A DNA stretch of 64,000 nucleotides. Source: Streptomyces sp. SID4985. GTDB taxonomy: Bacteria; Actinomycetota; Actinomycetes; Streptomycetales; Streptomycetaceae. How positions within the stretch are numbered: the first letter of the stretch is position 1; each line of letters begins with the position of its first letter. The stretch lies in the NCBI RefSeq assembly GCF_009863025.1, contig NZ_WWIR01000680.1, positions 1-64,000 on the forward strand, written 5' to 3'. The position numbers and the translations under genes were made by a program. Positions 15,544 to 22,962 of the stretch are shown piece by piece. The notes under the pieces were generated by a model, which searched no databases, had not been told where the DNA came from, and saw nothing but the letters and a program-made list of their open reading frames with translations.

Positions 15544-16302
15544 ATGAACCGCTTCACCGGCAAGACCGTCCTCGTCACCGGCGCGGGCTCCGGCCTCGGC
15601 CGCGCGATCGCACGCGCCTTCGCCGCCGAGGGCGCGTCCGTGGTCGCCGCAGGACGCACCGCTGCCTCCCTGGACGAGACGGTCGCTCTCATCGAGGCCA
15701 CCGGCGGCACGGCCACCGCCGTCACCGCCGATGTCACGGACTCCGGACAGCTTCAGAGCCTCGTACGCGAGAGTGTCGCCCGCTTCGGCGGACTGGACAT
15801 CGCGGTCAACAACGCCGGGATACTCCGCGGCGTCGGAGCCGTCGGTGACGTGAGCGAGGAGGACTGGGACGCGGTGCTGCGCACCAATGTCACCGGTGTC
15901 TGGCTGGCCATGAAGCACGAGATCGCGTACATGAAGGCCAACGGTGGCGGCGTCATCGTCAACATCTCCTCCAACCTGGGCGCACACCTCCGCATCCCGA
16001 ACCTCGCCGCGTACATCACCTCGAAGGCGGCGGTCTCCGCACTGACCCGCGCCGCCGCTCTCGACCACATCCACCAGGGCATCCGCATCAACGCCGTCAG
16101 CCCCGGCGCCTCCGCCGCTCCCATGTCGCTGCGGCCCGGCGAGACCGAGGCCGACCGTGCCGAGCGGGTGAAGGCGGAAAACCCGCTCGGCCGGGTCGCG
16201 GAAGCCGAGGAAGTGGCGGCCTCGGTGCTCTATCTCGCCTCGCCCGCAGCCGGTTCAGTGGTCGGCGCCGACCTGGTCGTCGACTGTGGGTCCTCGGCCT
16301 GA
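15544..16302 (+). CDS. Short-chain dehydrogenase/reductase
   Basis: This 252-aa classical SDR has the cofactor motif TGAGSGLG, the NNAG segment, catalytic Ser in NISSNLG and Tyr-x-x-x-Lys in [10 protein letters not shown]. The C-terminal PGASAAPM region is normal. It is an NAD(P)-dependent alcohol/ketone oxidoreductase of unknown substrate. AAGGGAG lies 9 nt before the ATG. It is last in the TetR-MFS-SDR group and ends 47 bp from the broken MbtH gene on the other strand. Confidence 0.9.
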   Translation: MNRFTGKTVLVTGAGSGLGRAIARAFAAEGASVVAAGRTAASLDETVALIEATGGTATAVTADVTDSGQLQSLVRESVARFGGLDIAVNNAGILRGVGAVGDVSEEDWDAVLRTNVTGVWLAMKHEIAYMKANGGGVIVNISSNLGAHLRIPNLAAYITSKAAVSALTRAAALDHIHQGIRINAVSPGASAAPMSLRPGETEADRAERVKAENPLGRVAEAEEVAASVLYLASPAAGSVVGADLVVDCGSSA

Positions 16303-16349
16303 CGGTTCGCAGGCTTCGCCCCCCCCTTCCCCGACAAGAGACTTGACCC

Positions 16350-16552
16350 TCAGGACCGCTCGACCAGACTCTTGGGCCGCATGTCCGCCCAGTGGGTCTC
16401 CACGTAGTCCAGGCACTCCTGGCGTCCGGCCGGACCGTGCGCGACCGCCAGCCGGCCGGTACGTCGGCGAAGTCGGGCCAAAGGCTGTGCTGGCCCTCGT
16501 CGTTGACGAGGACGGTGTAGACGCCGTCGGGGTTCTCGAACGGGTTGGTCAT
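16350..16552 (-). pseudogene. MbtH-like NRPS helper protein, frameshifted
   Basis: The reverse strand begins [20 protein letters not shown] and continues to [13 protein letters not shown], which is unmistakably MbtH. At about 16446 one nucleotide is missing from a C-run (plus strand). The rest of the family pattern ([19 protein letters not shown], then [12 protein letters not shown] and TGA) continues in the next frame. With the base restored the product is 67 aa, the normal size. MbtH proteins bind and activate NRPS adenylation domains. The intact one would have served a siderophore synthetase, a scrap of which lies just upstream. Confidence 0.88.
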
Positions 16553-16574
16553 GGGATGCCTTTCCGGGTCCGGG

Positions 16575-16680
16575 TCAGGGGGTCTCGGTGCGGGCCTCGG
16601 CCCGTCGTGCGAGGGCTTCCAGGGCGCGGAACCAGGTCCGGGCGAGGTCGTCCACCGCCTCTTCGACAGGGCGGTACGGG
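16575..16680 (-). pseudogene. C-terminal scrap of a non-ribosomal peptide synthetase
   Basis: About 30 codons read [20 protein letters not shown] and end [11 protein letters not shown] plus stop. This pattern (V-D-D-L-A-x-x-W-F-x-A-L-E-A-L) is typical of the end of condensation/epimerisation domains in NRPS proteins. It is joined upstream, out of frame, to a truncated amidohydrolase, and is followed 22 bp later by the MbtH pseudogene, the normal neighbour of an NRPS gene. The rest of the synthetase is deleted. Confidence 0.6.
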
Positions 16681-17527
16681 TGTTGAGCGAGCCGTCCGTG
16701 AACAGCTTGAGCGGGCCGACGCGCACGATTCCGGCGCCCCCGTCGACGGCGGAACCGGTGTGCAGCCCGCGCTCGATCGCCGCGTCGAGGTACGACGGGT
16801 AGACGGCGGCCGCCACCCGGACGAGCGGCCGCCCGGCCTCGCTCCGCCGCGCCCACTCCGCGACCGTGTCGCCGGACTGGAAGTCGATGATCCCGGTGAC
16901 CCCGCGCGCGGCGGCCGCCCGGCAGGCCTCCTCGATCCGGCGGTCCTCGGTCTCGACGGGCGCCTTGGGCAGCACGGCGAGGGCCTCCAGACACTCGTGC
17001 TCGCGCAGCAGGCCGCTGAGATGCTCCGCACGGCCGATCAGCGCGAGGCAGGCCGAGTTGAGCCACGCGGTGTGCAAGTCCTGGCTGACCAGCGCCACGG
17101 GGACATGCGGGACGACCGCGTCGAGCACATCCTTGTGCGGGGCGTCGGGCCAGAGCCCGTCCCGGAAACCGAATCCGGTCAACACCCCGTCGTCCAGCGG
17201 TGCTTGAGCACGCTCGCGTACGGCCTCGGCGACCGCGCGGGCCGAGTCGAGCCCGGACACGTCGAGCCGGGTGCGGGCGACGGCCCACTCCCCCAGGTGC
17301 ACATGGGCGTCCCACAGGCCGGGCAGCACGGTCCGCCCGGCCAGGTCGAACACGGGCTCGCCGGAACCGAGTTGGATGTCCTTCCCGGCCCGGATCCCGG
17401 TGATCCGGCCGCCCGCCACCCGGATGTGCGCGAGCGGTCCCCCGGCGCCGAGCCGTACCCGGGCGAGCCACAGCGGCGCCGCCCCCGTGCCGTCTGTCGC
17501 GGTGGACACGGCGGCAGTGCTCGTCAT
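16681..17527 (-). pseudogene. Truncated amidohydrolase (YtcJ-like)
   Basis: From ATG 17527 the frame encodes the first roughly 280 residues of a metal-dependent amidohydrolase: an N-terminal beta-sandwich, then the metal motif in [14 protein letters not shown], and later LYFxDGSL-like [14 protein letters not shown]. Family members are about 500 residues; the C-terminal half with the remaining metal ligands is absent. The sequence breaks after NTRTA and continues as NRPS sequence in another frame. A palindromic iron-box-like element sits 47 bp before the start, so it was probably part of the iron-regulated siderophore locus. Confidence 0.75.
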
Positions 17528-17573
17528 GGCGGGCTCCAGCGGAGAGACGGGGCGTCCGGCCACCGCACTCTAC

Positions 17574-17587
17574 TTAGGCATACCTAA
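17574..17587. promoter_or_regulatory. Iron-box-like palindrome (DmdR/IdeR type)
   Basis: TTAGG-CATA-CCTAA has the TTAGG/CCTAA arms of the DtxR-family box, but with a 4-bp rather than 9-bp spacer. Aligned to the 19-bp consensus it matches about 13 positions. It lies upstream of the truncated amidohydrolase on the reverse strand. It is weaker than the box at 11693. Confidence 0.55.
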
Positions 17588-17588
17588 C

Positions 17589-18353
17589 TCACGCCAGGGC
17601 GGCGGCCGTCTCGCGCACGAACGCCTCGGGGTTGTCGAGCATGATGTTGTGCCCGCAGTCGGGTACGGCGACGACCCGCACCCCTGCCTTCTCCAGCGCC
17701 TCCGTACCCGGGAACGGCCCGTCCGCCTCGGGGAACAGGAAGGTGCGCGGAATCGGCAGCTTCAGCAGCAGCTCGCGCATCGTGGGCGTCGTACCGCGCG
17801 TGAGCCGGACCGCGCTGCGGTGCAGGGCGGTGCGGTCGGCCAGGCGCATGGTGGACCACCAGTGCGGGCCCGCCGAGTCGCGGACCTTCTCCCAGCCGCC
17901 GTCCAGGAACTCCTGCTCCGAGAACGCGGTGATGCCCGAGCTTCCGGGGGCGCCGGGGACGGGTGTGATCGGATCCAGGTTGGCGTCGATCAGGACGAGC
18001 CGGGAGACCAGCCCGGGGTGGCGGGCGGCCAGGACGATCGCCACGGAGCCGCCCATACTGTGCGCGATCAGCTCGGCGCCGCTCACCCCGGCGGAGGTCA
18101 GCGCGGCGGCCAGGGTGTCGGCGTGGGACTCCAGGCTGTAGTCGAAGTCCGCCGGGCGGTCGCTGATGCCGTGGCCCAACAGGTCGATCAGCAGCGAGCG
18201 GTGACCGGCGAGCAGGGGGTGTACGGCGCTCTCGGTGAAGTACGCGGGCGAGGTGGCGCCGAGGCCGTGGACGTAGACGCGCGGGGCGTCCCGGCCGGGC
18301 AGCTCGACCCAGCGCATGAGGTCCCCTCGGGGCGTGACGGCGGCCTTGCGCAT
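17589..18353 (-). CDS. Alpha/beta hydrolase
   Basis: This 254-aa alpha/beta-hydrolase-fold enzyme has the oxyanion motif HGLG, the nucleophile elbow AHSMGGS, an acid after LVLIDAN and the catalytic His in PDCGHNI. The start at 18353 is chosen because AAGGAG lies 6 nt upstream; longer in-frame starts have none. It ends directly beside the iron-box-like element, upstream of the decayed amidohydrolase. It could be a type II thioesterase-like or siderophore-hydrolase remnant of that cluster, or unrelated. The substrate is unknown. Confidence 0.85.
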   Translation of the reverse strand: MRKAAVTPRGDLMRWVELPGRDAPRVYVHGLGATSPAYFTESAVHPLLAGHRSLLIDLLGHGISDRPADFDYSLESHADTLAAALTSAGVSGAELIAHSMGGSVAIVLAARHPGLVSRLVLIDANLDPITPVPGAPGSSGITAFSEQEFLDGGWEKVRDSAGPHWWSTMRLADRTALHRSAVRLTRGTTPTMRELLLKLPIPRTFLFPEADGPFPGTEALEKAGVRVVAVPDCGHNIMLDNPEAFVRETAAALA

Positions 18354-18430
18354 GTTCTGCTCCTTGATCACGACGAGCGGCCGAGTGTATCCGCCCGTGT
18401 GCGTCGGGTGCGCGGCGAGGAACGGCGCTC

Positions 18431-18877
18431 TCAAGCCTGCCGCGGCAGCCGCACCACCTGCACGAAGAAGTCGTCGATCTGGCGCACCGCCGCGATGAAC
18501 TGGTCCAGGTCCACCGGCTTGGTGACGTACGCGTTGGCGTGCAGCTTGTAGCTGCGCAGGATGTCCTCTTCCGCGGCCGAGGTGGTGAGGACGACGACGG
18601 GGATGTGGGACAGCTCCGGGTCGGACTTGATCCGCTCCAGGACCTGACGGCCGTCGTACTTGGGGAGGTTGAGGTCGAGCAGGATCAGGTCGGGGCGGGG
18701 GGCGTCCGCGTGCTCGCCCTGCCGGTAGAGGAAGTGCAGCGCCTCCTCGCCGTCCCGGACGACATGGAGGGTGTTGCCGATCTTGTTGTCCTCGAACGCC
18801 TCCCGGGTCATCAGCTCGTCTCCGGGGTCGTCCTCGACCAGGAGTACGTCGATGGGGGTGGCGGCGGGGGTCGTCAT
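18431..18877 (-). CDS. Single-domain response regulator, Rcp1-like
   Basis: This 148-aa protein is one receiver domain: acidic pocket LLVEDDPGD, phospho-acceptor Asp in LILLDLNLPKYDG, the Thr switch in VVLTTSA and the Lys in YVTKPVDLDQF. It has no output domain, as in Rcp1 regulators that pair with CHASE/HAMP or phytochrome-type kinases. Its ATG overlaps the kinase stop (ATGA), so the two are coupled. It likely takes phosphate from the upstream kinase and passes the signal by protein contact. Confidence 0.92.
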   Translation of the reverse strand: MTTPAATPIDVLLVEDDPGDELMTREAFEDNKIGNTLHVVRDGEEALHFLYRQGEHADAPRPDLILLDLNLPKYDGRQVLERIKSDPELSHIPVVVLTTSAAEEDILRSYKLHANAYVTKPVDLDQFIAAVRQIDDFFVQVVRLPRQA

Positions 18878-20490
18878 GTCAGGGCCTTTTCCTGGAAGTC
18901 GGCGCCGGTCTCGTCCGGTACGGGGGCGGCCGGGGGAAGGGTGAGACAGAAGCGGGTGCCGTCCGTGCACGTGGTGTCCAGCCAGATCCTGCCCCCGTGA
19001 TGTTCCACGATCTTCTTGCAGAGCGCCAGTCCGATGCCCGTACCGCCGTAGGCGTCCCGGCTGTGCAGCCGCTGGAAGATGACGAAGACCTTCTCCGCGA
19101 ACTGCCCCGGAATGCCTATGCCGTTGTCCTTGACGCAGACCCTGACCATGCCGGGCTCGTCGGGATCGGGTTCACAGGTGACGGTGATGTGCGGGGCGCG
19201 TTCGGCGTGGCGGAACTTCAGGGCGTTGCCCACCAGGTTCTGCCAGAGCATGGTCAGCAGGGTCGGGTCGCCGACGACCTCGGGGAGCGTGTCCGGGCGG
19301 TCGATGCGGGCGCCGGACTCCTCAAGGGCCGTACCCAGGTTGGTCAGCGCCTTGTCCAGCGCCCGGTCGAGGCCCACCGGCACGCGGGCGTCGTTGAGGC
19401 GGCCGACGCGGGAGAAGGTGAGCAGGTCGTTGATGAGGACCTGCATCCGCTTGGCGCCGTCCACGGCGAAGTCGATGTACTGCCGTGCCCGGTCGTCGAG
19501 TTCGTCGCCGTAGCGCTTCTCGAGGAGCTGGCAGAAGGAGGCGACCTTGCGCAGGGGTTCCTGGAGGTCGTGGGAGGCGACGTAGGCGAACTGCTCCAAC
19601 TCGACGTTGGACCGGCGAAGTTCGACCGCCTGAGCGTCCAGGTCGGCGGCCTGCCGGGCCAGGGTGCGCTCCTGCTCGCGGGAGGCGTCGAGTTCGGCGA
19701 CGATGCGCCTGCGCATCCCCTCCACGTCGTCGGCGAGCGCGACCAGGTCGGCGGGGCCGCCGCCGGTGATGACGTGCGCGAAGTCGCCGCCCGCCACCCG
19801 GCGGGAGGCGGTGCCGAGGATACCGAGGGGGCGGGCGACCAGCATGCGCACGAGGAAGGCGAGGGCGATCCCGGTGAGCAGGAAGGCGGCCACCATGCCG
19901 CCCAGCACCGAGTTGCGCACGGTGCGCTCGTGGGCGATGCGGGCGTGGCCCTCGCGGACGGTCCGGGCGAGGTCGGCGTTCTGCTTGGCCCAAGTGGTGC
20001 GCAGACGGTCGAAGTTCCGCCGGCCGTGTTCGGCGGTGGTCTTGTCGACGGGCTTCGGGGCGCCGGGTGTGACGGAGGCGGCCATCGGCTCGGCGTAGGC
20101 GCGGCGCCAGCCGGCGGCCTGTCGCTCGACGGCGTCCAGGTCGGCGAGCAGGTCGGGGCGGTCCCCGATGAGGGTGCGCAGCCGGGCGGCCGAGTGGGCC
20201 TCGTCCTCCTTGCCTCGGGTGTAGGGGGTGAGGAACTGCCGGTCGGCGGCGATCGCGTAACCGCGAATGCCGGTCTCCTGGTTGACCAGGGCGGCCTGGA
20301 GCCGGTACGCCTCGGTCTGGGCGGGCTGGACGTGCTGGAGCAGCTCGTCGGTGGCGACGGCCGTGCGGCCCAGCAGGTCGGCTCCGATCACGGTACCGAC
20401 CACCACGAGGAGGGCCATGAGTGCCAGCACCAGCTGGAACCAGCCCTGCACCGTCAGGCTGCTCCGGTGCGCGCCCTTGTCGTTCGTCAC
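18874..20490 (-). CDS. CHASE3-HAMP sensor histidine kinase
   Basis: This 538-aa membrane kinase has, in order, an N-terminal membrane helix (LVLALMALLVVVGTVIG), an extracytoplasmic CHASE3 sensor domain (about residues 45-180, LVNQETGIRGYAIA), a second helix (VAAFLLTGIALAFLV), HAMP, a coiled linker, HisKA with His307 in ASHDLQEPLRK, and HATPase with an N-box (NLVGNALKFR) and G-boxes (DNGIGI, GTGIGLAL). GTG at 20490 has GGAG 6 nt upstream; GTG 20517 is an alternative. It lies between the receiver-phosphatase gene and the response regulator in one operon. The sensed signal is unknown. Confidence 0.93.
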   Translation of the reverse strand: MTNDKGAHRSSLTVQGWFQLVLALMALLVVVGTVIGADLLGRTAVATDELLQHVQPAQTEAYRLQAALVNQETGIRGYAIAADRQFLTPYTRGKEDEAHSAARLRTLIGDRPDLLADLDAVERQAAGWRRAYAEPMAASVTPGAPKPVDKTTAEHGRRNFDRLRTTWAKQNADLARTVREGHARIAHERTVRNSVLGGMVAAFLLTGIALAFLVRMLVARPLGILGTASRRVAGGDFAHVITGGGPADLVALADDVEGMRRRIVAELDASREQERTLARQAADLDAQAVELRRSNVELEQFAYVASHDLQEPLRKVASFCQLLEKRYGDELDDRARQYIDFAVDGAKRMQVLINDLLTFSRVGRLNDARVPVGLDRALDKALTNLGTALEESGARIDRPDTLPEVVGDPTLLTMLWQNLVGNALKFRHAERAPHITVTCEPDPDEPGMVRVCVKDNGIGIPGQFAEKVFVIFQRLHSRDAYGGTGIGLALCKKIVEHHGGRIWLDTTCTDGTRFCLTLPPAAPVPDETGADFQEKALT

Positions 20491-20519
20491 CGTGCGCTCC
20501 GACTCCGTTGGTTTCACTT

Positions 20520-21737
20520 CTAGTTCCAGCTCACATGGACGACGGCCACGTCGTCGGCGAGTCCGCCGCGTTCCTCGGCCAGCCCTTCGGCGCGGCCGAT
20601 CAGGGTGTCCACGAAGTCCTCGGCGGGCAGCGTGGCCGACTCCCGGGCGAGGGCCAGCAGTCCGTCCTCGCCGAGGCGTTCGGGACCGCTGCTCACATGC
20701 CCCTCGAACAGGCCGTCGGTGAAGAGGACCACGGACGCGCCCGGCGGTACCGGCAGTTCGGAGGTCGGCCACCCGGCCACGCCGGGGACCACACCGAGCG
20801 CGGGTCCGCCGGGCACCTCCACCCAGTCCACCTCGGCGCCGGTGCGGCGCAGCAGACCGGGGTGTCCGGCCCGTACGACGCTGGCGCTGTGGGAGCCGGG
20901 TACGGCGGCGAGGCTCACCAGCGTCGCGAAGACCTCGTCCCGGGCGCGCTCGGCGACCAGCAACTCCTCCAGTCGGCCGACCTGTTCGGCGCCGGTGATG
21001 CCGCTGAGGACGAGGGTGCGCCAGGCGATGCGCAGGGCGACGCCGAGGGCGGCCTCGTCGGGGCCGTGCCCGGAGACGTCCCCGACCAGGGCGTGGACGG
21101 CGCCGTCGGCGCTCTGCACGATGTCGTAGAAGTCGCCGCCGAGGAGGGCCTGGGCGCGGCCGGGGCGGTAGCGGGCCACCACGTCGACGCCCTCGGCGCG
21201 CAGCAACGGCCTCGGCAGCAGCCCGCGTTCGAGGCGGGCGTTCTCCCTGGCCTGCATCTGACTGGCCTGGAGGGCGACGGCCGCCTGCTCCGCCTGCTTG
21301 CGCTGGATCGCGTAGCGCACGGCGCGGCCGAAGAGTTCGGGTTCGACGCGGCCCTTGACGAGGTAGTCCTGCGCGCCCGCCGCGACGGCGGCGAGGCCGG
21401 TCTGTTCCTCGGCGAGTCCGGTGAGGACGACGACGGCCACCTGGTCGGCGTGCGCCTGGACCATGGACAGGGCTTCCAGGCCCCGGGCGTCCGGCAGGTT
21501 CAGGTCGAGCAGGACGCAGTCGGGCAGCTCGGCGGCGAGCACGTCCGCGGCCTCGGTCATCGAACGCACCCAGCGCAGGCTCATCTTGAGGGCGCTGTCG
21601 GTGACCAGTTCCTCCACGAGGAGGGCGTCCCCGGGGTCGTCCTCGACGAGGAGCACCGACGGCTCCCGGCCGTCCCACTCCGACTCGTCCCGTGCCGTCG
21701 GCACGAGCCGTGCGGCACCCGTCCGCGACGTCACCAT
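20520..21737 (-). CDS. Receiver-PP2C (SpoIIE/RsbU-type) phosphatase
   Basis: This 405-aa soluble protein has an N-terminal receiver domain (LLVEDDPGDALL, phospho-Asp in VLLDLNLPDARG, Lys in DYLVKG), a helical linker, and a PP2C/SpoIIE phosphatase domain with metal motifs GGDFYD, VGDVSGHGPDEA and DDVAVV. RsbU-like enzymes dephosphorylate anti-anti-sigma factors and so release a sigma factor; here the receiver probably gates that activity. It is first in a three-gene operon with the CHASE3 kinase and response regulator. No anti-sigma or STAS gene is in the window. Confidence 0.93.
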   Translation of the reverse strand: MVTSRTGAARLVPTARDESEWDGREPSVLLVEDDPGDALLVEELVTDSALKMSLRWVRSMTEAADVLAAELPDCVLLDLNLPDARGLEALSMVQAHADQVAVVVLTGLAEEQTGLAAVAAGAQDYLVKGRVEPELFGRAVRYAIQRKQAEQAAVALQASQMQARENARLERGLLPRPLLRAEGVDVVARYRPGRAQALLGGDFYDIVQSADGAVHALVGDVSGHGPDEAALGVALRIAWRTLVLSGITGAEQVGRLEELLVAERARDEVFATLVSLAAVPGSHSASVVRAGHPGLLRRTGAEVDWVEVPGGPALGVVPGVAGWPTSELPVPPGASVVLFTDGLFEGHVSSGPERLGEDGLLALARESATLPAEDFVDTLIGRAEGLAEERGGLADDVAVVHVSWN

Positions 21738-21874
21738 GGCCCCGCCCCTCCCACCACTATCCGTCGCCTACGCTCAGTGGACGCCGACCGCCAGGGGCCG
21801 AGCATACTCATCGCACCCATTGGATGGTCACCAGTCCCCTATGCCCAGGGAGCGGGGAAAACGATCCGGGCATC

Positions 21875-22201
21875 ATGGATGTCATGGAGACACCGGGTGC
21901 TGAGTGGATCACCGTCGCGGCGTACGAGAACCTGCCGGGCGCCGTCCGGCCGATGGCGGCCGCGCGCGGTTGACTGCGCGACCGCGGCATCGACTGGATG
22001 CCCTTCGCCCCTGACGAGATCGGCTGGCACCATGCCTGCGGGATCGGCGCCGACGGTCACTGGCACGGCTGGTTCGACGTCCGTGTCGCCCCTGACGCGC
22101 TGCGGCGGCTCGGGCTGCATCCCGATCAGCGCACCGCCGGGGTCGACGGGGCGTCCCCGCCGGGGTGGTGGCACGCGGCGGCGGAGCGGCGCGCTCGATG
22201 A
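21875..22201 (+). pseudogene. Small gene interrupted by an in-frame TGA
   Basis: From ATG 21875 (MDVMETPGAEWITVAAYENL) the frame meets TGA at 21971 and continues in the same frame with coherent, G/C-biased coding sequence (LRDRGIDWMPFAPDEIGWHH, GADGHWHGWFDVRV) to a stop at 22201. With the stop read through, the product would be about 108 aa and Trp/His-rich. The family is not recognised. An internal ATG at 21998 could still give a 67-aa C-terminal piece. A nonsense mutation is the simplest reading. Confidence 0.6.
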
Positions 22202-22250
22202 GCACGCCGCTCCGCCGGGCCGGGCCGGGCAACGTCCCGGGCCGCGCGGG

Positions 22251-22958
22251 TCAGTGCCGCGCCGCCTCCTCCCGCAGCGCCACGTTCAACTCCAGGACGT
22301 TCACCCGGGGTTCGCCGATGAAGCCGAGCGTCCGCCGCTCCGTGTGCGCGTCGACCAGTCGGCGCACCTCGGCCACGGACAGGCCGTTGTGCTCGGCCAC
22401 GCGGCGGACCTGGAGCAGGGCATAGGCCGGTGAGATGTCGGGGTCGAGGCCGGAGCCGGTGGAGGTCACCGCGTCCGGCGGGATGTCGGCCGGGGTGACG
22501 GGGTGGCCGGGCACCGAGTTGTCGCGGGCGACTGCGGCGCGGGCGGCGAGGACCTGGGCGCAGAGCGTGCCCTCGGCGGGTGCGGCGGGGCAACGGCCGC
22601 GCACCGCACCGCTGTCGGCGGCGAGGTTGGTCGCACCGGACAGCAGCAGGTGGTACTGCGTGTTGACGCTGTTGGTGCCGAGCCCGTTCGCCGGGCGCCC
22701 CTGGAACCACTTCAGGTCGGGGCGCGGTGCGTCCTCCCCCTTCTTGAGCGGCAGGTCGTACGACTGCCCGATGAGGGAGGAGCCGACGGTACGGCCGTCC
22801 GCCCGGACCTCGGAGCCGTTCGCCGCACCGCGGAACAGTGACTGGGCGACGCCGGTGACCGCGAGCGGGTACAGCACACCCGTGAGCACGCTGAGCACCA
22901 GCAGCGCCCGCAGGCCCGCCCCGAACAACCGGGCTGTGTTGACAAGGGAGTTGTTCAT
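22251..22958 (-). CDS. kdpC: Potassium-transporting ATPase subunit C
   Basis: KdpC, 235 aa, has a single N-terminal membrane helix (LLVLSVLTGVLYPLAVTGVA) and an extracytoplasmic domain with the family markers SxLIGQSY, FQGRP, DPDISPAYALLQVRRVA and LNVALRE. It stabilises the KdpFABC complex and promotes ATP binding by KdpB. It has extra Ala-rich sequence in the middle compared with the E. coli protein (about 190 aa), which is usual in actinobacteria. It starts 4 nt after kdpB. Confidence 0.97.
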   Translation of the reverse strand: MNNSLVNTARLFGAGLRALLVLSVLTGVLYPLAVTGVAQSLFRGAANGSEVRADGRTVGSSLIGQSYDLPLKKGEDAPRPDLKWFQGRPANGLGTNSVNTQYHLLLSGATNLAADSGAVRGRCPAAPAEGTLCAQVLAARAAVARDNSVPGHPVTPADIPPDAVTSTGSGLDPDISPAYALLQVRRVAEHNGLSVAEVRRLVDAHTERRTLGFIGEPRVNVLELNVALREEAARH

Positions 22959-22962
22959 GTCG

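Noticed and set aside
16097-17563. One long reverse-strand protein joining amidohydrolase and MbtH
   Set aside because: The frame crosses two breaks; MbtH, the NRPS scrap and the amidohydrolase are separate remnants.
18874-21678. A 934-codon open frame on the reverse strand covering the kinase and beyond
   Set aside because: The first 390 codons are Arg/Pro/Gly-rich out-of-frame reading of the PP2C gene; the kinase starts at 20490 or 20517.
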